From NCBI RefSeq assembly GCF_008364685.1, contig NZ_VTTL01000015.1:29862-93861 (forward strand): 64,000 nt of DNA. Reading direction: 5' to 3'. The notes under the pieces are model-generated. The model was not told where the DNA came from. It saw only the letters and a list, made by a program, of their open reading frames with translations, and made no database searches. Source of the DNA: Xanthobacter oligotrophicus. GTDB taxonomy: Bacteria; Pseudomonadota; Alphaproteobacteria; Rhizobiales; Xanthobacteraceae. Position 1 is the stretch's first letter. Each line of letters starts with the position of its first letter. Below are positions 26,540 through 36,026 of this stretch, one piece after another. A program made the position numbers and the translations under genes.

Positions 26540-27562
26540 TGTCGCGGCCCGGCTGGCCCGGGGCCGCGCGCTCATGAGCCGCAGCAGCGGCTTCTCGACC
26601 ACCAGATGCACCGCGATGGCGACGACAATGGCCGCGCCCACGCCGGCGATGGCGCAGGCGACGAAGGCGAGCGGCGACGGCTGCGGAAGGTGCACGAAGA
26701 CCTGTCCCACGGCCGAAAGCACCATGCCGTGCACCAGATAGAGCGCATAGGAGGCATCGCCCAGCAGCACGAACGCGCCGATGCGCTTCACCGGCCGCGC
26801 CCGCTCCAGCACGAGGGCGCCGGCCACCACCATGGCGGCGGGGATGCCCCACTGGATCACGCGCGTTTCAAGCGCCACATCGCCCTGCGCCAGCAGCGAC
26901 ACGAAGCCGGCGGCAATGAAGACAAAGCCCCACCCCCGCGCCAGCGCCGGCCCTTCCAGATACCAGAGGCCCAAAGCGAGGCCGAAGACGAACTCCAGCA
27001 TGATGGGCGCGGTGTAGAAGGCGAGGAAGGCATTCTCGCTGGGCACTGCCCGGCCGAGGACGGCGAGCCCCGAGAGGAAGAGGGCGATGGCCGGCAGGCG
27101 CGCGCGCCCGGGCAGCAGCAGCGCCACGCCCCACAGCAGATAGAAGAACATCTCGTAGTTCAGCGTCCATCCCGGAACCACCAGCGGCTCCAGGGTGCCG
27201 AGCACCGGATGGCGCGCCGGGAGGAACAGGTAGGAGGCGAGGATGTGCCAGGCGTCCGCCTTGCCGCTCTTCACCAGTTGCGGCGCCACCAGCAGCAGCG
27301 CGAGGCTCGCCGTGGTCACGATCCAGTAGAGCGGGACGATGCGGATGATGCGCTTGACGTAGAAGCTCAAAGTGTAGCTGTCCCGGCCGCGGGTCGTGAC
27401 CAGCATCAGGAAGCCGCTGAGAACGAAGAAGATGTCGACGCCCGCCGCGCCAGATTGCGGCCATGGCGCTGTGAGCCCGAGGCGCGACAGCGGCGCCCCG
27501 AGGTGGAACACCACCACCATGAGGCTGGCCACCGCCCGCAGATATTGCAGGGATTCAAGCAT
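26537..27562 (-). CDS. Acyltransferase family 3 membrane protein (OafA/ExoZ-like)
   Basis: 341 aa with about ten transmembrane helices. The N-terminal LQYLRAVASLMVVVFH carries the conserved Arg and His of acyltransferase-3 proteins, and FFVLSGFLML matches the next conserved block. These enzymes O-acetylate or succinylate polysaccharides at the inner membrane. The ATG at 27562 gives the usual start MLESLQYLRA. The gene lies 29 nt after the polymerase/ligase gene; its stop lies in repeat copy E. Substituent type cannot be told. Confidence 0.88.
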   Translation of the reverse strand: MLESLQYLRAVASLMVVVFHLGAPLSRLGLTAPWPQSGAAGVDIFFVLSGFLMLVTTRGRDSYTLSFYVKRIIRIVPLYWIVTTASLALLLVAPQLVKSGKADAWHILASYLFLPARHPVLGTLEPLVVPGWTLNYEMFFYLLWGVALLLPGRARLPAIALFLSGLAVLGRAVPSENAFLAFYTAPIMLEFVFGLALGLWYLEGPALARGWGFVFIAAGFVSLLAQGDVALETRVIQWGIPAAMVVAGALVLERARPVKRIGAFVLLGDASYALYLVHGMVLSAVGQVFVHLPQPSPLAFVACAIAGVGAAIVVAIAVHLVVEKPLLRLMSARPRASRAAT

Positions 27563-27591
27563 GCCGCATCCCTGCGGTGTGCTGGGCGCGG

Positions 27592-29019
27592 TCAGCCGGC
27601 ACGTGCGGTTGCTCCCGAGCGTCCGAGGGTCACGCGGCGGATTCCCACGGGTCGGCCGAGGCCGAAATGGCGGGGTTCGCCCGGCGGCGGACCGGGCGGC
27701 AGCGCGCGCCGGCGCCGGTCGAGATAGATGGTGAGCGCCATGACGACGCCAAGCTCTCCGGGCGTGAACACCACCGAATACACGGCGGAGCTTATGATCA
27801 GATACAGCACGTAGTCGCTGAGGGCGAGGGCGAAGGGGTCGTCGAGGCCCCGCGTCAGCCGGAACGCCGTGGCGAAGCACCAGAAGTGCAGCACCGCGAG
27901 CAGGACGGCGCCGATGATGCCGTATTCGAAGACGACGCCGATCCATCCCAGGTCCGCGATGAAGAACTGGTCGTTGCCGAAGATGTCGTTGAGCGTCACC
28001 GTGCTGAAGCGCGTGGTGGCGCCGACCCCGAAGATCCAGCGCAGCGGATCATCGCCCAGAAAGGCGAAGGCCAGCGCCGAGGAATTCTGCCGCACCGAGA
28101 GCGAGGCGCCGAACGCGTCCTGCGCATCGCCGGAGCCGCCGCCGGGCAACAGGCCGAGCTTGCGCCCCACCAGGAACAGCCCCACCGCCGTCGCCGCCAG
28201 AGCGAGCCCGATGACGATCCGGCGCGCCCGCTGCGGCAGCGACATGGCCATGCCGAACGCCACCACCACCAGCGCGGCGGCGATGGCGGCGCGTTGCTTG
28301 TAGATGAGCAGCATGGGTGCGAAGGCCAACGCGACGCCGAGCCCGTAGAGGATGTTGCGCCGGAGCACGAAGGCGCGGGACAGGAAGAACACCAGGATCA
28401 TGCCGAAGAACATGGGCATGTAGACCCGGTAGCCGCGCTCCAGGTCGAACAACAGCAGCTTGCTGTCGGCGGGATTGTCCGCATACCAGGATGTGGGCGC
28501 GACCAGATAGATGATCACCATCAGGAAGAAGGTCGCCGCCCCGAGACCCAGCACTGCCTTGCGGATGCTCTCCGGCGGCACGGCGAGCAGCGCCAGCACG
28601 GCCGACAGGCTGAAATAATAGGTGAAGGGCCACGCCTTGATGGTGGTGGTCAGCGCGTCGAGGAAGCCGTTGCCGAGCTGGATCACCGAAACCATGGGCG
28701 TGAAGCCGAGCCCATAGGCCAGCACCACCAGGAACATGCGTCCCACCGGGAGCTTCAGCCGGACCATGCCGTAGAGCGCCAGCGGCAGGGTCAGGAACGG
28801 CCAGGCCTTCGACAGCAGGTAGGGCGCCGGATACTCGTTGAGATAGTAGAAGACCTGCGCGAACAGCGGCAGCGTCGCCGCGAAGGCGAGCTTGGCGAGC
28901 ACGTGCGTGCCAGTGTCGAGAGCCGGCGCCATGCCCGAGGCGCTGCGGCGCAGGGGGATGACCACGCGGCGGCTCGGTGGATCCCGGGGCGGATCCCGGC
29001 TCGCGGGCTGGTCGGTCAC
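27592..29019 (-). CDS. O-antigen ligase/polymerase-like membrane protein (Wzy candidate)
   Basis: 475 aa, about eleven to twelve hydrophobic helices with a large periplasmic loop around residues 290-340 (GDAQDAFGASLSVRQNSSAL), the layout of Wzy/WaaL/ExoQ proteins. The locus has a flippase, Wza and a Wzc-like protein, so polymerisation of the lipid-linked repeat units is the best inference. The GTG start at 29019 overlaps the WecG-family gene stop by four bases (GTGA), indicating coupling. Sequence signatures in this family are weak, hence the cautious call. Confidence 0.8.
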   Translation of the reverse strand: MTDQPASRDPPRDPPSRRVVIPLRRSASGMAPALDTGTHVLAKLAFAATLPLFAQVFYYLNEYPAPYLLSKAWPFLTLPLALYGMVRLKLPVGRMFLVVLAYGLGFTPMVSVIQLGNGFLDALTTTIKAWPFTYYFSLSAVLALLAVPPESIRKAVLGLGAATFFLMVIIYLVAPTSWYADNPADSKLLLFDLERGYRVYMPMFFGMILVFFLSRAFVLRRNILYGLGVALAFAPMLLIYKQRAAIAAALVVVAFGMAMSLPQRARRIVIGLALAATAVGLFLVGRKLGLLPGGGSGDAQDAFGASLSVRQNSSALAFAFLGDDPLRWIFGVGATTRFSTVTLNDIFGNDQFFIADLGWIGVVFEYGIIGAVLLAVLHFWCFATAFRLTRGLDDPFALALSDYVLYLIISSAVYSVVFTPGELGVVMALTIYLDRRRRALPPGPPPGEPRHFGLGRPVGIRRVTLGRSGATARAG

Positions 29020-29873
29020 GGTTCTCCGTCCCCGCCGCGCCGCATGCCGTAGGCGGCGGGATCGCGCTTTGCCTTGGCGGCGATGAGGAAGATAGGCAGG
29101 GAATCCACGAACACCCGCTCGAAATGGGTGCTGGGGCTCTGCGCCAGCCGGTACAGCCATTCAAGGCCCAGCCGGCGGAAGGCGGGGCTGGCGCGCTGGA
29201 CCAGGCCCGTGAGGAAATTGAGCGCGCTGCCCACGCACAGCCCCGTGCCCACGGCGCCGCCGCGCCGGGCGATCATGTGGGCGAGATATTCCGAGCGCGG
29301 CGCCCCCACCACCAGGAACACGTAGCGCGCGGGATGGTCGATGACGAACTGGATGGCCGCTTCCACCGCGGCCGGATCGTCGATGAAGCCCATGGGCGGC
29401 ACGTGAAGATGGAGCGTGCGGATGCCGTAGCGCGCCATCAGCCGGCGCTTCATCTCCTCGCTGCCGCCGATCACCGTCACCGGGTCGTCGGGCTGGATGA
29501 CGTGCTCGAACAGCTCGGCGGTGAGGTCGCTGCCGGGACACAGCGGGATGTCGAGGCCGAACAGGCGTTCCGCCAGCAGGTGGGGCACCGCGCCGTCGAG
29601 CACGTTGAGGCCGGCATCCGCCAGCGCGGCGGCGAAGCGCTCGTCCTTGCGGGCGTTGAGCCGCACCAGATGGGAGGCGTTGGAGGTGATCACATAGCTG
29701 AAGGCTGCGCCCAGGGGTCGCGCGCCGATGACGCGCGCGGCGCCGGGCACGTCGAGGCAGGCGAACGGTGCGCCGAGGAAGGTCTCGGTGCGGAACTGCG
29801 TGTCCATTTCAGATGCCGCGCGCATGCGTGATCGACGCCTCTGGTCGGCGCCCTCCCGGCGCCGGACTGTCAT
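29016..29873 (-). CDS. WecG/TagA/CpsF family glycosyltransferase
   Basis: 285 aa from the first ATG; starts at 29825 and 29807 (MDTQFRTETFLG) are possible and give a more typical length. The GT26 features are VITSNASHLVRLNARKDERF, LNVLDGAVPHLLAERLFG (family position of the catalytic Asp), VTVIGGSEE and the FLVVGAPRSEYLAH motif. Members transfer N-acetylmannosaminuronate, N-acetylmannosamine or other sugars to lipid-linked intermediates. It is the only recognisable sugar-adding transferase in this locus besides the priming enzyme. Confidence 0.9.
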   Translation of the reverse strand: MTVRRREGADQRRRSRMRAASEMDTQFRTETFLGAPFACLDVPGAARVIGARPLGAAFSYVITSNASHLVRLNARKDERFAAALADAGLNVLDGAVPHLLAERLFGLDIPLCPGSDLTAELFEHVIQPDDPVTVIGGSEEMKRRLMARYGIRTLHLHVPPMGFIDDPAAVEAAIQFVIDHPARYVFLVVGAPRSEYLAHMIARRGGAVGTGLCVGSALNFLTGLVQRASPAFRRLGLEWLYRLAQSPSTHFERVFVDSLPIFLIAAKAKRDPAAYGMRRGGDGEP

Positions 29874-29970
29874 GAAACCCGGCGCGGGGGCAGGCGCGCC
29901 CGATCAGTCTACAGCGCGAGCCGAGCGAAGGGACGACCGGCTCGCGTGAAAAAGACATCAACTTAAGAGG

Positions 29971-30831
29971 TTACGGCAGGATCGAGGTTCCGCCGCCGGT
30001 GGTGGAATAGGAGCCGATCGTATAGCTGAACTGGCGCTGGAACGGCACCACCTTGTTGATGAACTGGTCGATCCACAGATTGACCTCGGCGATGGACGAG
30101 CGCGGCACATAGATGATGTCGCCGCTCACCAGCGGCACGTCGTTGGCGTCGAACCCGGTCTGGATCACGTCGCGCACATTGACGAGGCGCAGCATGGGCT
30201 CGTTGTTGGGGCCGCGGCGGATGAGCGCCACCTGCCCGGTGCGCGAATCTTCCGTGAAGCCGCCGGCGAGCAGGATGCCCTGGAGCACGCTGGTGCCCAT
30301 GTCCGCGAGCTTGAAGGCGCCGGGATGGGCCACCATGCCGCCCACATAGACGCGGGCGGAGGAGGCCTCCTCCAGCGCAACCACCACCTTCTGGTCGGCC
30401 AGCTCCTTGCGTGATTCGCGGCGCACATAATCCTGCACGCCCGAGAGGGTGGAGCCTTCCACCCGGATCTGGCCGATGGCGCGGGGCGCGATGGACCCGT
30501 CAGGGCTCACGGTCAGGTCCTCGTCCATCTCGCGGGTGATGAAATACTTGATCTTGATCTTGTCGCCCGGTCCCAGCCGATAGCTCGGCACCTGGTCGTT
30601 CCAGGGCTTGAAGCGCTCCGCGTTCACCTCGGTGAAGCGCAGCTCGTGCCCGGTGGTGAAAGGCTCGGTGCCGGTGCTCTGGGAACTGGCGATGGCGGCG
30701 CAGCCATTGAGCGCGAGGCCCAATCCCAGCAGGGCGAGCGCTGCCCTGCGCCTTGCCCCCCGCGCCCGAAGTCGGTCGTCCCGGGCCGGGCCGCGAGCGG
30801 TGTTCACCACGCCGCATTCTGGCAAGACCAT
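29971..30831 (-). CDS. Outer-membrane polysaccharide export lipoprotein (Wza/BexD family)
   Basis: 286 aa. Lipobox ALNGC with the acylated Cys at residue 44 after a basic stretch and hydrophobic core; then the Poly_export domain (VPSYRLGPGDKIKIKYF, SPDGSIAPRAIGQI) and an SLBB domain (VYVGGMVAHPGAFKL), ending with PLVSGDIIYVPRS and a C-terminal amphipathic segment. Forms the outer-membrane channel for the exopolysaccharide. The ATG at 30831 has GGGAG 7 nt upstream and gives the lipoprotein signal; longer frames are rejected. Confidence 0.92.
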   Translation of the reverse strand: MVLPECGVVNTARGPARDDRLRARGARRRAALALLGLGLALNGCAAIASSQSTGTEPFTTGHELRFTEVNAERFKPWNDQVPSYRLGPGDKIKIKYFITREMDEDLTVSPDGSIAPRAIGQIRVEGSTLSGVQDYVRRESRKELADQKVVVALEEASSARVYVGGMVAHPGAFKLADMGTSVLQGILLAGGFTEDSRTGQVALIRRGPNNEPMLRLVNVRDVIQTGFDANDVPLVSGDIIYVPRSSIAEVNLWIDQFINKVVPFQRQFSYTIGSYSTTGGGTSILP

Positions 30832-31115
30832 CGACCAACTCCCGCGCCTAATCGTATTCAAAAGGTTAATGCGGAGATTTTCCGGCATGGGCGGACCGCT
30901 CTGGACGGCGCGCAAATGGCAAATCTCCGGCGAAAACCCTCGAACGTGGTAAAGCGACCCTAAAGCGGCGTGGTTAACGAAATGCTTAACGATGGTGCCT
31001 CGAAACCGATGGCGGATGATGCGGCGGTGACGATGCGCCCACGCCACGGCGGCCCGCATCCGCGCATGGCGGGCGGAAGCGGGCACTGCGGTCGTCGCAA
31101 CGGGAAGGCGTGCGG

Positions 31116-33230
31116 TCAGGCGCGGTGATAGAGCCAGTTCGGCAGGTAATAGCGCCGGCCGAGGAAGACGAGGCCGATGGTGAGGCCCCCGCTCTCGGCC
31201 ACCTGGTCACGCAGGCGGAGCACCGCCGGCTGGCGCGACTTCTCCGCCTGCACCGCCAGGATGTTGGCATCCACCAGCTGGCAGAAACGCTGGGTGACAA
31301 GCGAGGCGCCGGGCAGGTCCGACGAGATGACGACGCAGTCGAAGGCGCGGCGCAGCTCGGCCATCATCAGTTCCGCCTCGGCGATGGGCAGGCGGAAGTC
31401 GAGCAGCGGCGAGCGCTCCGCGTCGGCGGCGGCCCACAGCAGGGGCACCGGCGTGCCGGTGACCGCGATGCCGCCGCGCACGTCGCCGCCGCCGGCGGCG
31501 AGCGGGTAGGGCGCTGCGCTGGAGAGGTCGATCAGCAGCGTGCGCAGCTGGCGCCGGGCGGCGAACTCCTCCGCCAGCCGCCGGGCGAGCCAGGGCAGGG
31601 CGTCATCGGCATCGGGGGCGAGGAAATGCAGGACCCGCAGCGGCTCCTCGTCGATGCGGGTATCGAGCAGCAGGGTGGCGCAACTGCCGATGGCTTCATC
31701 CGTGCCGGCATTGCCGGGCCGTTCCGCCTCGGCATCGAACACCGCGAGCACCGGCAGGCCGAGCGCGCGCTCGGCCTCGGCGGGGGTGACGAATGAGGTG
31801 CGCAGGCTCGAGGCGAGAGCCCCGGCCGCGCCACCGAACAGGATCGCGGCGAACAGCCCCGCCGCCACCAGCGGCAGTGCCAGCGACCGCTTGGTGACCG
31901 CCGAGCCGGCCTCCTGCACCACGCGCACCGCGGACTGGCGGGACTGGGCCGCCGCCTCCTCGATGGCGGCGGCCACGGCCCGGCGCTGATATTCGCGGAA
32001 GCCTTCGCCCAGCGAATCGCGCTTGCGGTTCAGCTCGATCAGCGGCGTCTCGGCGGCGCGCAGGGCGGCGAGGCGCTCCTCGGCGAGGCGCTGCTGCTGC
32101 ACCAGCTCGCCTTTCTGCCGGCCGAGGGAATCCTGCTCCACCTTGAGGCTCAGGATCATGTTCTGGATGTAGTTGACCTGCGGGTTGCGCACTGCCCGGT
32201 CGGTGGAATAGCGCCGCTCCGAGCGGGTCTTGATGCGCGCCCGGATGGTGGCGATCTGGCGATCGAGGTCGCGCAGCAGCTGGCTGCCCGGGGCATATTG
32301 GGACGCCACCCGGTCGCGCTCCAGCAGCAGCTTGGAGAGGGTGTTGTTGTCCTCGTCGCCGGGCAGGGCGTCGGTCTTCTCGGCGAAGTCGAACACCGAA
32401 TCAGGCAGGGCCGCGAACTGCTTCTCGGCCTCGGTCACCTGGGCGGCGACGGCCACCTCGCGCTCGGCCACCTGCCGGCGGCGCTGGAGGATGCTGTCCA
32501 CCTGGTTGGAGGCGAGAATGGCGTCCTGGGCGAAATCGATGATGCCGGCCTTGACCTTGAGCTGCTCGATCTCCCGGTCCACGGCGGTGAGGTCGCTCTG
32601 GAAGCGGTTCACCTCCAGCATCAGGATCTTGGCGGTGGGGTTCTCGAACAGGCGGCGGCGGGCGGCGAGATAATTCTTCACCAGCGCGTCGGCGGCGGCG
32701 ATGGCCACGTCGCGGTCGGGATTGGTGAAGCTCACCTTGATCACGTTGGAGCCGGATTGCACCGAGGCGCGCAGGCTGGCCTGGAAGCGCTCGACGGCCT
32801 TGTCCATCAGGTCCTTGTCGGAGCTGAACAGGCGGGTGATGGCGGCGAGCCGTCCCGGTGGGAACAGCCGGTCCACGCCGATCTCGACCACCGTGGCGCG
32901 GGCGACGTCCGCGCTCTCGATGATCTGCACTTCCGATTCGACCTGCTTCAGGCCCTCGATGCTGAGCACGGCGGGGCCGGTGTCGGTCACGTTCTGGGCG
33001 TTGGACACCTCGCGGCTCACGATCACCATGAGCAGGCTGGAGGCGGTGTATTCGGTGCGGCTGGTCGCGGCCACCGCCAGCGCCACCACGAGCGGGATCA
33101 GCCCCGCCAGCAGCACGATGCGGATGTGGTAGAAGGCGGCGATCAGGAAATCGCGCAGGGTGAAGGCGGGCGGCGTGGATCCCGTGGCCGGTTCCGTGGC
33201 GCCGGTCTGGGCCGCCTGCGGCATCAACAT
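31116..33230 (-). CDS. Wzc-like polysaccharide co-polymerase with degenerate kinase domain
   Basis: 704 aa. A Wzz domain begins after residue 20 (TLRDFLIAAFYHIRIVLLAG as first helix), a long coiled-coil region spans about residues 190-440, and a second membrane helix is near 465-490. Residues 531-704 resemble a BY-kinase fold, but where Walker A should be the sequence is FLAPDADDALPW (536-547) without GKS/T; Walker A' is LLIDLSS and Walker B is VVISSDLP. The tail has Tyr-Tyr and one more Tyr (GRRYYLPNWLY). It probably controls chain length without ATP-driven phosphorylation. It lies between flippase and Wza genes. Confidence 0.88.
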   Translation of the reverse strand: MLMPQAAQTGATEPATGSTPPAFTLRDFLIAAFYHIRIVLLAGLIPLVVALAVAATSRTEYTASSLLMVIVSREVSNAQNVTDTGPAVLSIEGLKQVESEVQIIESADVARATVVEIGVDRLFPPGRLAAITRLFSSDKDLMDKAVERFQASLRASVQSGSNVIKVSFTNPDRDVAIAAADALVKNYLAARRRLFENPTAKILMLEVNRFQSDLTAVDREIEQLKVKAGIIDFAQDAILASNQVDSILQRRRQVAEREVAVAAQVTEAEKQFAALPDSVFDFAEKTDALPGDEDNNTLSKLLLERDRVASQYAPGSQLLRDLDRQIATIRARIKTRSERRYSTDRAVRNPQVNYIQNMILSLKVEQDSLGRQKGELVQQQRLAEERLAALRAAETPLIELNRKRDSLGEGFREYQRRAVAAAIEEAAAQSRQSAVRVVQEAGSAVTKRSLALPLVAAGLFAAILFGGAAGALASSLRTSFVTPAEAERALGLPVLAVFDAEAERPGNAGTDEAIGSCATLLLDTRIDEEPLRVLHFLAPDADDALPWLARRLAEEFAARRQLRTLLIDLSSAAPYPLAAGGGDVRGGIAVTGTPVPLLWAAADAERSPLLDFRLPIAEAELMMAELRRAFDCVVISSDLPGASLVTQRFCQLVDANILAVQAEKSRQPAVLRLRDQVAESGGLTIGLVFLGRRYYLPNWLYHRA

Positions 33231-33376
33231 GCGTCCCCCTGCTTCACGCCCGGCTCCCGTGTCCGACCCTTGCTGCGGCGCGGACGGGAGGCTTTCCCCA
33301 CCGTGCAACGCCGCGCTTACTTTACCGTTAAGAGAGGGTTGCGTCCGGCGTGAGGCGCGACCGCTCTCGTGGTGGA

Positions 33377-34672
33377 TCAGAACGCCTGCGGCATCAGCCT
33401 GCGCACCATGAGGCTGGCGCCGATGGCGAGCTGAGCCGCGAACACCGCCGTGGCAATGGCCGCCCCGATCATGCCGAAGGGCGGGATGAGCAGCACGCAC
33501 AGCGCGCCGCAGACCACGGTCTGCCCCAGCGTGAGCCAGCGCAGCACGCTGCCGTGGCCGGCCATGGCCAGCACGATCTCCTGGCACGGCAGCAGGCAAT
33601 AGACCAGCTGGCCGACGCCGAGGATGACCAGCGCCGTGGCCGCGATCTCGAATCCCGGTCCCACCAGATGCAGCACCTGCGCCGGCGCCAACACCATCAC
33701 CGCCACCACGGGCGTGCCGAAGACCGCCACCGCCAGCCGCACCCGGCGGTTGAGCTGGCGCAGCTCGGTCCATTGCCCCTGCCGGTGCCGGGCGGCAAAC
33801 GAGGGGGCGGCGACGCTGCCGATGGAGGTGCTCACCACCCACACCAGCATGGAGATGCGGTTCGCCACGCTGAAGGCGCCCACCTGGGACGGCAGGCCGA
33901 AGGTGGCAAGCAGCAGCACCGGCAGGGACGGCAGCAGGATCTGCACGATCTCCACCACCGAAAGCGGCGCCGCCGTGCGCCACAGTGCCGGCAGGGGCGT
34001 GCCCGGCGGCGTATCCGTGTGGGTGTCCACGAAGCGGTGGCGCTCGCGGAAGAGCAGCACTGCGCCCACCACCGTGGCCGCCACATTGGCCCCGGCCAGG
34101 GCATACAGCAGCCCGTCGAGGGAGGTGACGCCCGCGACCACCGCCGCCAGTGTCAGCACCGGCCACAGGCCGTTCTGCACCAATTGGCCCGCTGCGCCCT
34201 TGTGGAGGCCGAGCAGCGCGTTGCCGATGAAATAGCAGGCGGCCTGGGGCAGGATGACCAGGGTGGAGAGCAGCAGCGGACGGGCGGCATCGGGATCGCG
34301 GAACACATAGTCCGCCAGCGGCTGGGCGAAGGCGGCGGTGAGCGCCGTCACGGCAAGGCCGAGCCCTAGCACCGCGCCAAGGCCGACGAGGAAGGCATGC
34401 CCCGCCGCCCGGCCCTTGCCCACGGCCAGCTCGGCGGCGAGATGGCGCACCACCGCCCGCTCGAACCCGCCCCGCGACACCGTGGCCAGCACCCCCACCA
34501 CCGTGAGGCAGAGGAAGAAATAGCCCGAATCGTGCACCCCCAGCGCCCGTGCCCCGAGCATGTAGAGCCCGAGCTTGCCCACGAGTTCGAGGCCGCGGGC
34601 CATCATGGCTCCGGCATAGGTGCCGTAGGTCCGGAGAAGGGTGACGAAGGAGGGGGACGGCGTCGCGGTCAC
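33377..34672 (-). CDS. Polysaccharide flippase (Wzx-like, MOP superfamily)
   Basis: 431 aa with 12-14 predicted helices. The first helix segment contains MMARGLELVGKLGLYML, and the pattern of paired helices without soluble domains fits lipopolysaccharide/oligosaccharide flippases, which move undecaprenyl-linked repeat units across the inner membrane. The GTG at 34672 (VTATPSPSFVTLL) is chosen because it starts just before the first helix; an ATG far upstream at 34870 would add a non-hydrophobic tail that runs through a palindromic element. It is first in the seven-gene minus-strand run. Confidence 0.83.
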   Translation of the reverse strand: MTATPSPSFVTLLRTYGTYAGAMMARGLELVGKLGLYMLGARALGVHDSGYFFLCLTVVGVLATVSRGGFERAVVRHLAAELAVGKGRAAGHAFLVGLGAVLGLGLAVTALTAAFAQPLADYVFRDPDAARPLLLSTLVILPQAACYFIGNALLGLHKGAAGQLVQNGLWPVLTLAAVVAGVTSLDGLLYALAGANVAATVVGAVLLFRERHRFVDTHTDTPPGTPLPALWRTAAPLSVVEIVQILLPSLPVLLLATFGLPSQVGAFSVANRISMLVWVVSTSIGSVAAPSFAARHRQGQWTELRQLNRRVRLAVAVFGTPVVAVMVLAPAQVLHLVGPGFEIAATALVILGVGQLVYCLLPCQEIVLAMAGHGSVLRWLTLGQTVVCGALCVLLIPPFGMIGAAIATAVFAAQLAIGASLMVRRLMPQAF

Positions 34673-35078
34673 GGCTGTGTCCGGCCAGCGGCGATGGTTC
34701 GCCGCGCGTCGGGCGGGCAGTTCCGGGTGAGCTCGGCTTGGGATGGTTTCGTGATCATACCGGCCTTGCTCACCCCTGTTCCCCGTCCGTGGCCTTGATC
34801 TGGAGCATGTTGGCGCGAAATGCACGCCGGCTCGGGTGACGAACGTGCGATGAAGGCAGAGATAGAGCATGTCCCACGAACCGGCGTGAACGGAAAATGC
34901 GCGCGCGGCGCTCTACACTGCGGCCTACGCCTTCGCGCCGGACAGGGCTTGGCGCAGGCGGTGATTTCCCCGCGCCGGGTCCGGCTCTCTCATGGGAGCC
35001 ATAATGCCCGCGGGCGGCGGAGGAAAGCGGCCGGGCCGGGATTGTTGATCGTGGTGCAGCAGGGGAGCGGGGCCTGGA
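34673..35078. other. Intergenic region upstream of the flippase operon
   Basis: 406 bp, no supported gene. It contains a degenerate copy of the rhizobial-type palindromic element (about 34797-34920) and a short hairpin GGCTC/GAGCC near 34982. The promoter for the minus-strand polysaccharide operon must be here or close by, but I cannot assign hexamers. Confidence 0.6.
34797..34920. repeat. Degenerate rhizobial-type palindromic element
   Basis: GATCTGGAGCATGTTGG, and later GAGCATGTCCC with ACGAACCGGCGTGAACGG, correspond to the GGAGCATGTTTT and GAACCGG(T)GTxxAC parts of palindromes common between Hyphomicrobiales genes. Related to the copies near 44294 and 12328. Confidence 0.45.
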
Positions 35079-35570
35079 ATGGTCGTGGGGATCGGGATCG
35101 GCACAGGGCACAAGAGCGGAAGCGCGGCAGGTCCGCGCGGCCCGGTGCGCCGGCGCGTGGGGCGGGCCATCGTGACGTGGGCGCTGATGATGCTGACGCT
35201 TGTGACCGCGCTGGTCGGGGCTGGTGGGGCCATCGCCCAGCAGGCCCCCATGCAGAGCCTTGAGGGCCTGCCGGCGCGACCGCCGGTTGATCCGGACGTG
35301 GACCCCTATCCGTTCGACCCGTTCCTGTCGCTGCGCAGCTATCTCAGGCAGCGCCTGCTGGCGGGCTGGTGGGCCCGCGACCCGTCCTATGAGGCCGGTG
35401 TCTTCGCGGTGGTGGTGCATATTCCCGAAAGCTGGCGGGGCAACCCCACCTCGGCCATGCTGCGCCTGTGCCCGGAACCGTCCAGCACCCTGTGGGAGCG
35501 CATCCAGGTGGTGGAGCTGCGGCCCTTCTATCGCCAGAGCCCGTGGCCAGCGGCCACCTGCCGGCGCTGA
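35079..35570 (+). CDS. Hypothetical secreted protein
   Basis: 163 aa. A basic n-region (residues 10-30) and hydrophobic segment VTWALMMLTLVTALVGAGGAIA suggest a signal peptide or anchor; the mature part is Pro/Asp-rich (PPVDPDVDPYPFDPFLSL) then a compact domain ending in two Cys (LCPEP, ATCRR). No family recognised. It stands next to the exopolysaccharide locus on the other strand, and could be unrelated to it. Confidence 0.6.
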   Translation: MVVGIGIGTGHKSGSAAGPRGPVRRRVGRAIVTWALMMLTLVTALVGAGGAIAQQAPMQSLEGLPARPPVDPDVDPYPFDPFLSLRSYLRQRLLAGWWARDPSYEAGVFAVVVHIPESWRGNPTSAMLRLCPEPSSTLWERIQVVELRPFYRQSPWPAATCRR

Positions 35571-35584
35571 AGAACCCGGCCGCT

Positions 35585-35833
35585 TCAGACTTCGTCGCGC
35601 AGGGAGCGGTGGATGTGGACCGGCGCGGCCGGCGCCAGATGGCGGCCGGAGTGACGCTCCAGCCCGATCAGGGCGGCGATGGCCACGAAGCCGAAGAAGA
35701 CGATGCTGCTGGCGGTGGTGAGGGTAAGCACGGCGCTGCCGAGGACCACGACCGTCTCCGACGGGCGGGCGATCAGAGCTGCGAGGAGCGCGAGGCCGAG
35801 GATCGCCAGCACAAGAACGCGAATGACCGACAT
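35585..35833 (-). CDS. Small membrane protein of unknown function
   Basis: 82 aa with two transmembrane helices (VLVLAILGLALLAALIA and ASSIVFFGFVAIAALIGL) and a short His/Arg cytoplasmic tail. A strong GGAGGAGG site precedes the ATG. It ends 14 nt from the stop of the convergent hypothetical gene and lies downstream of sdhB beyond a terminator. No family recognised. Confidence 0.65.
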   Translation of the reverse strand: MSVIRVLVLAILGLALLAALIARPSETVVVLGSAVLTLTTASSIVFFGFVAIAALIGLERHSGRHLAPAAPVHIHRSLRDEV

Positions 35834-35960
35834 CTCGCCTCCTCCGGCAATCTCAAGGTTGACGGGGAATTTTTAACACGGAATGCGCGGGGTTGAGAAG
35901 CGGTGTCCGTTTGGCGCCGGATGCGGTGTGCCGCCGGTCCCACCTTGCGAGGCGCCAGCC

Positions 35961-35998
35961 AAGCAAAAGGCCGCCACGCCAGAGGCGGGCGGCCTTTC
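35961..35998 (-). terminator. Terminator of the sdh operon
   Basis: On the minus strand GGCCGCC and GGCGGCC arms enclose a further GCC/GGC pair; the stem is followed by TTTTG. It begins about 30 nt after the sdhB stop. Confidence 0.85.
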
Positions 35999-36026
35999 GA
36001 AAAGGCGTGATCGCGATCGCGTGCCG

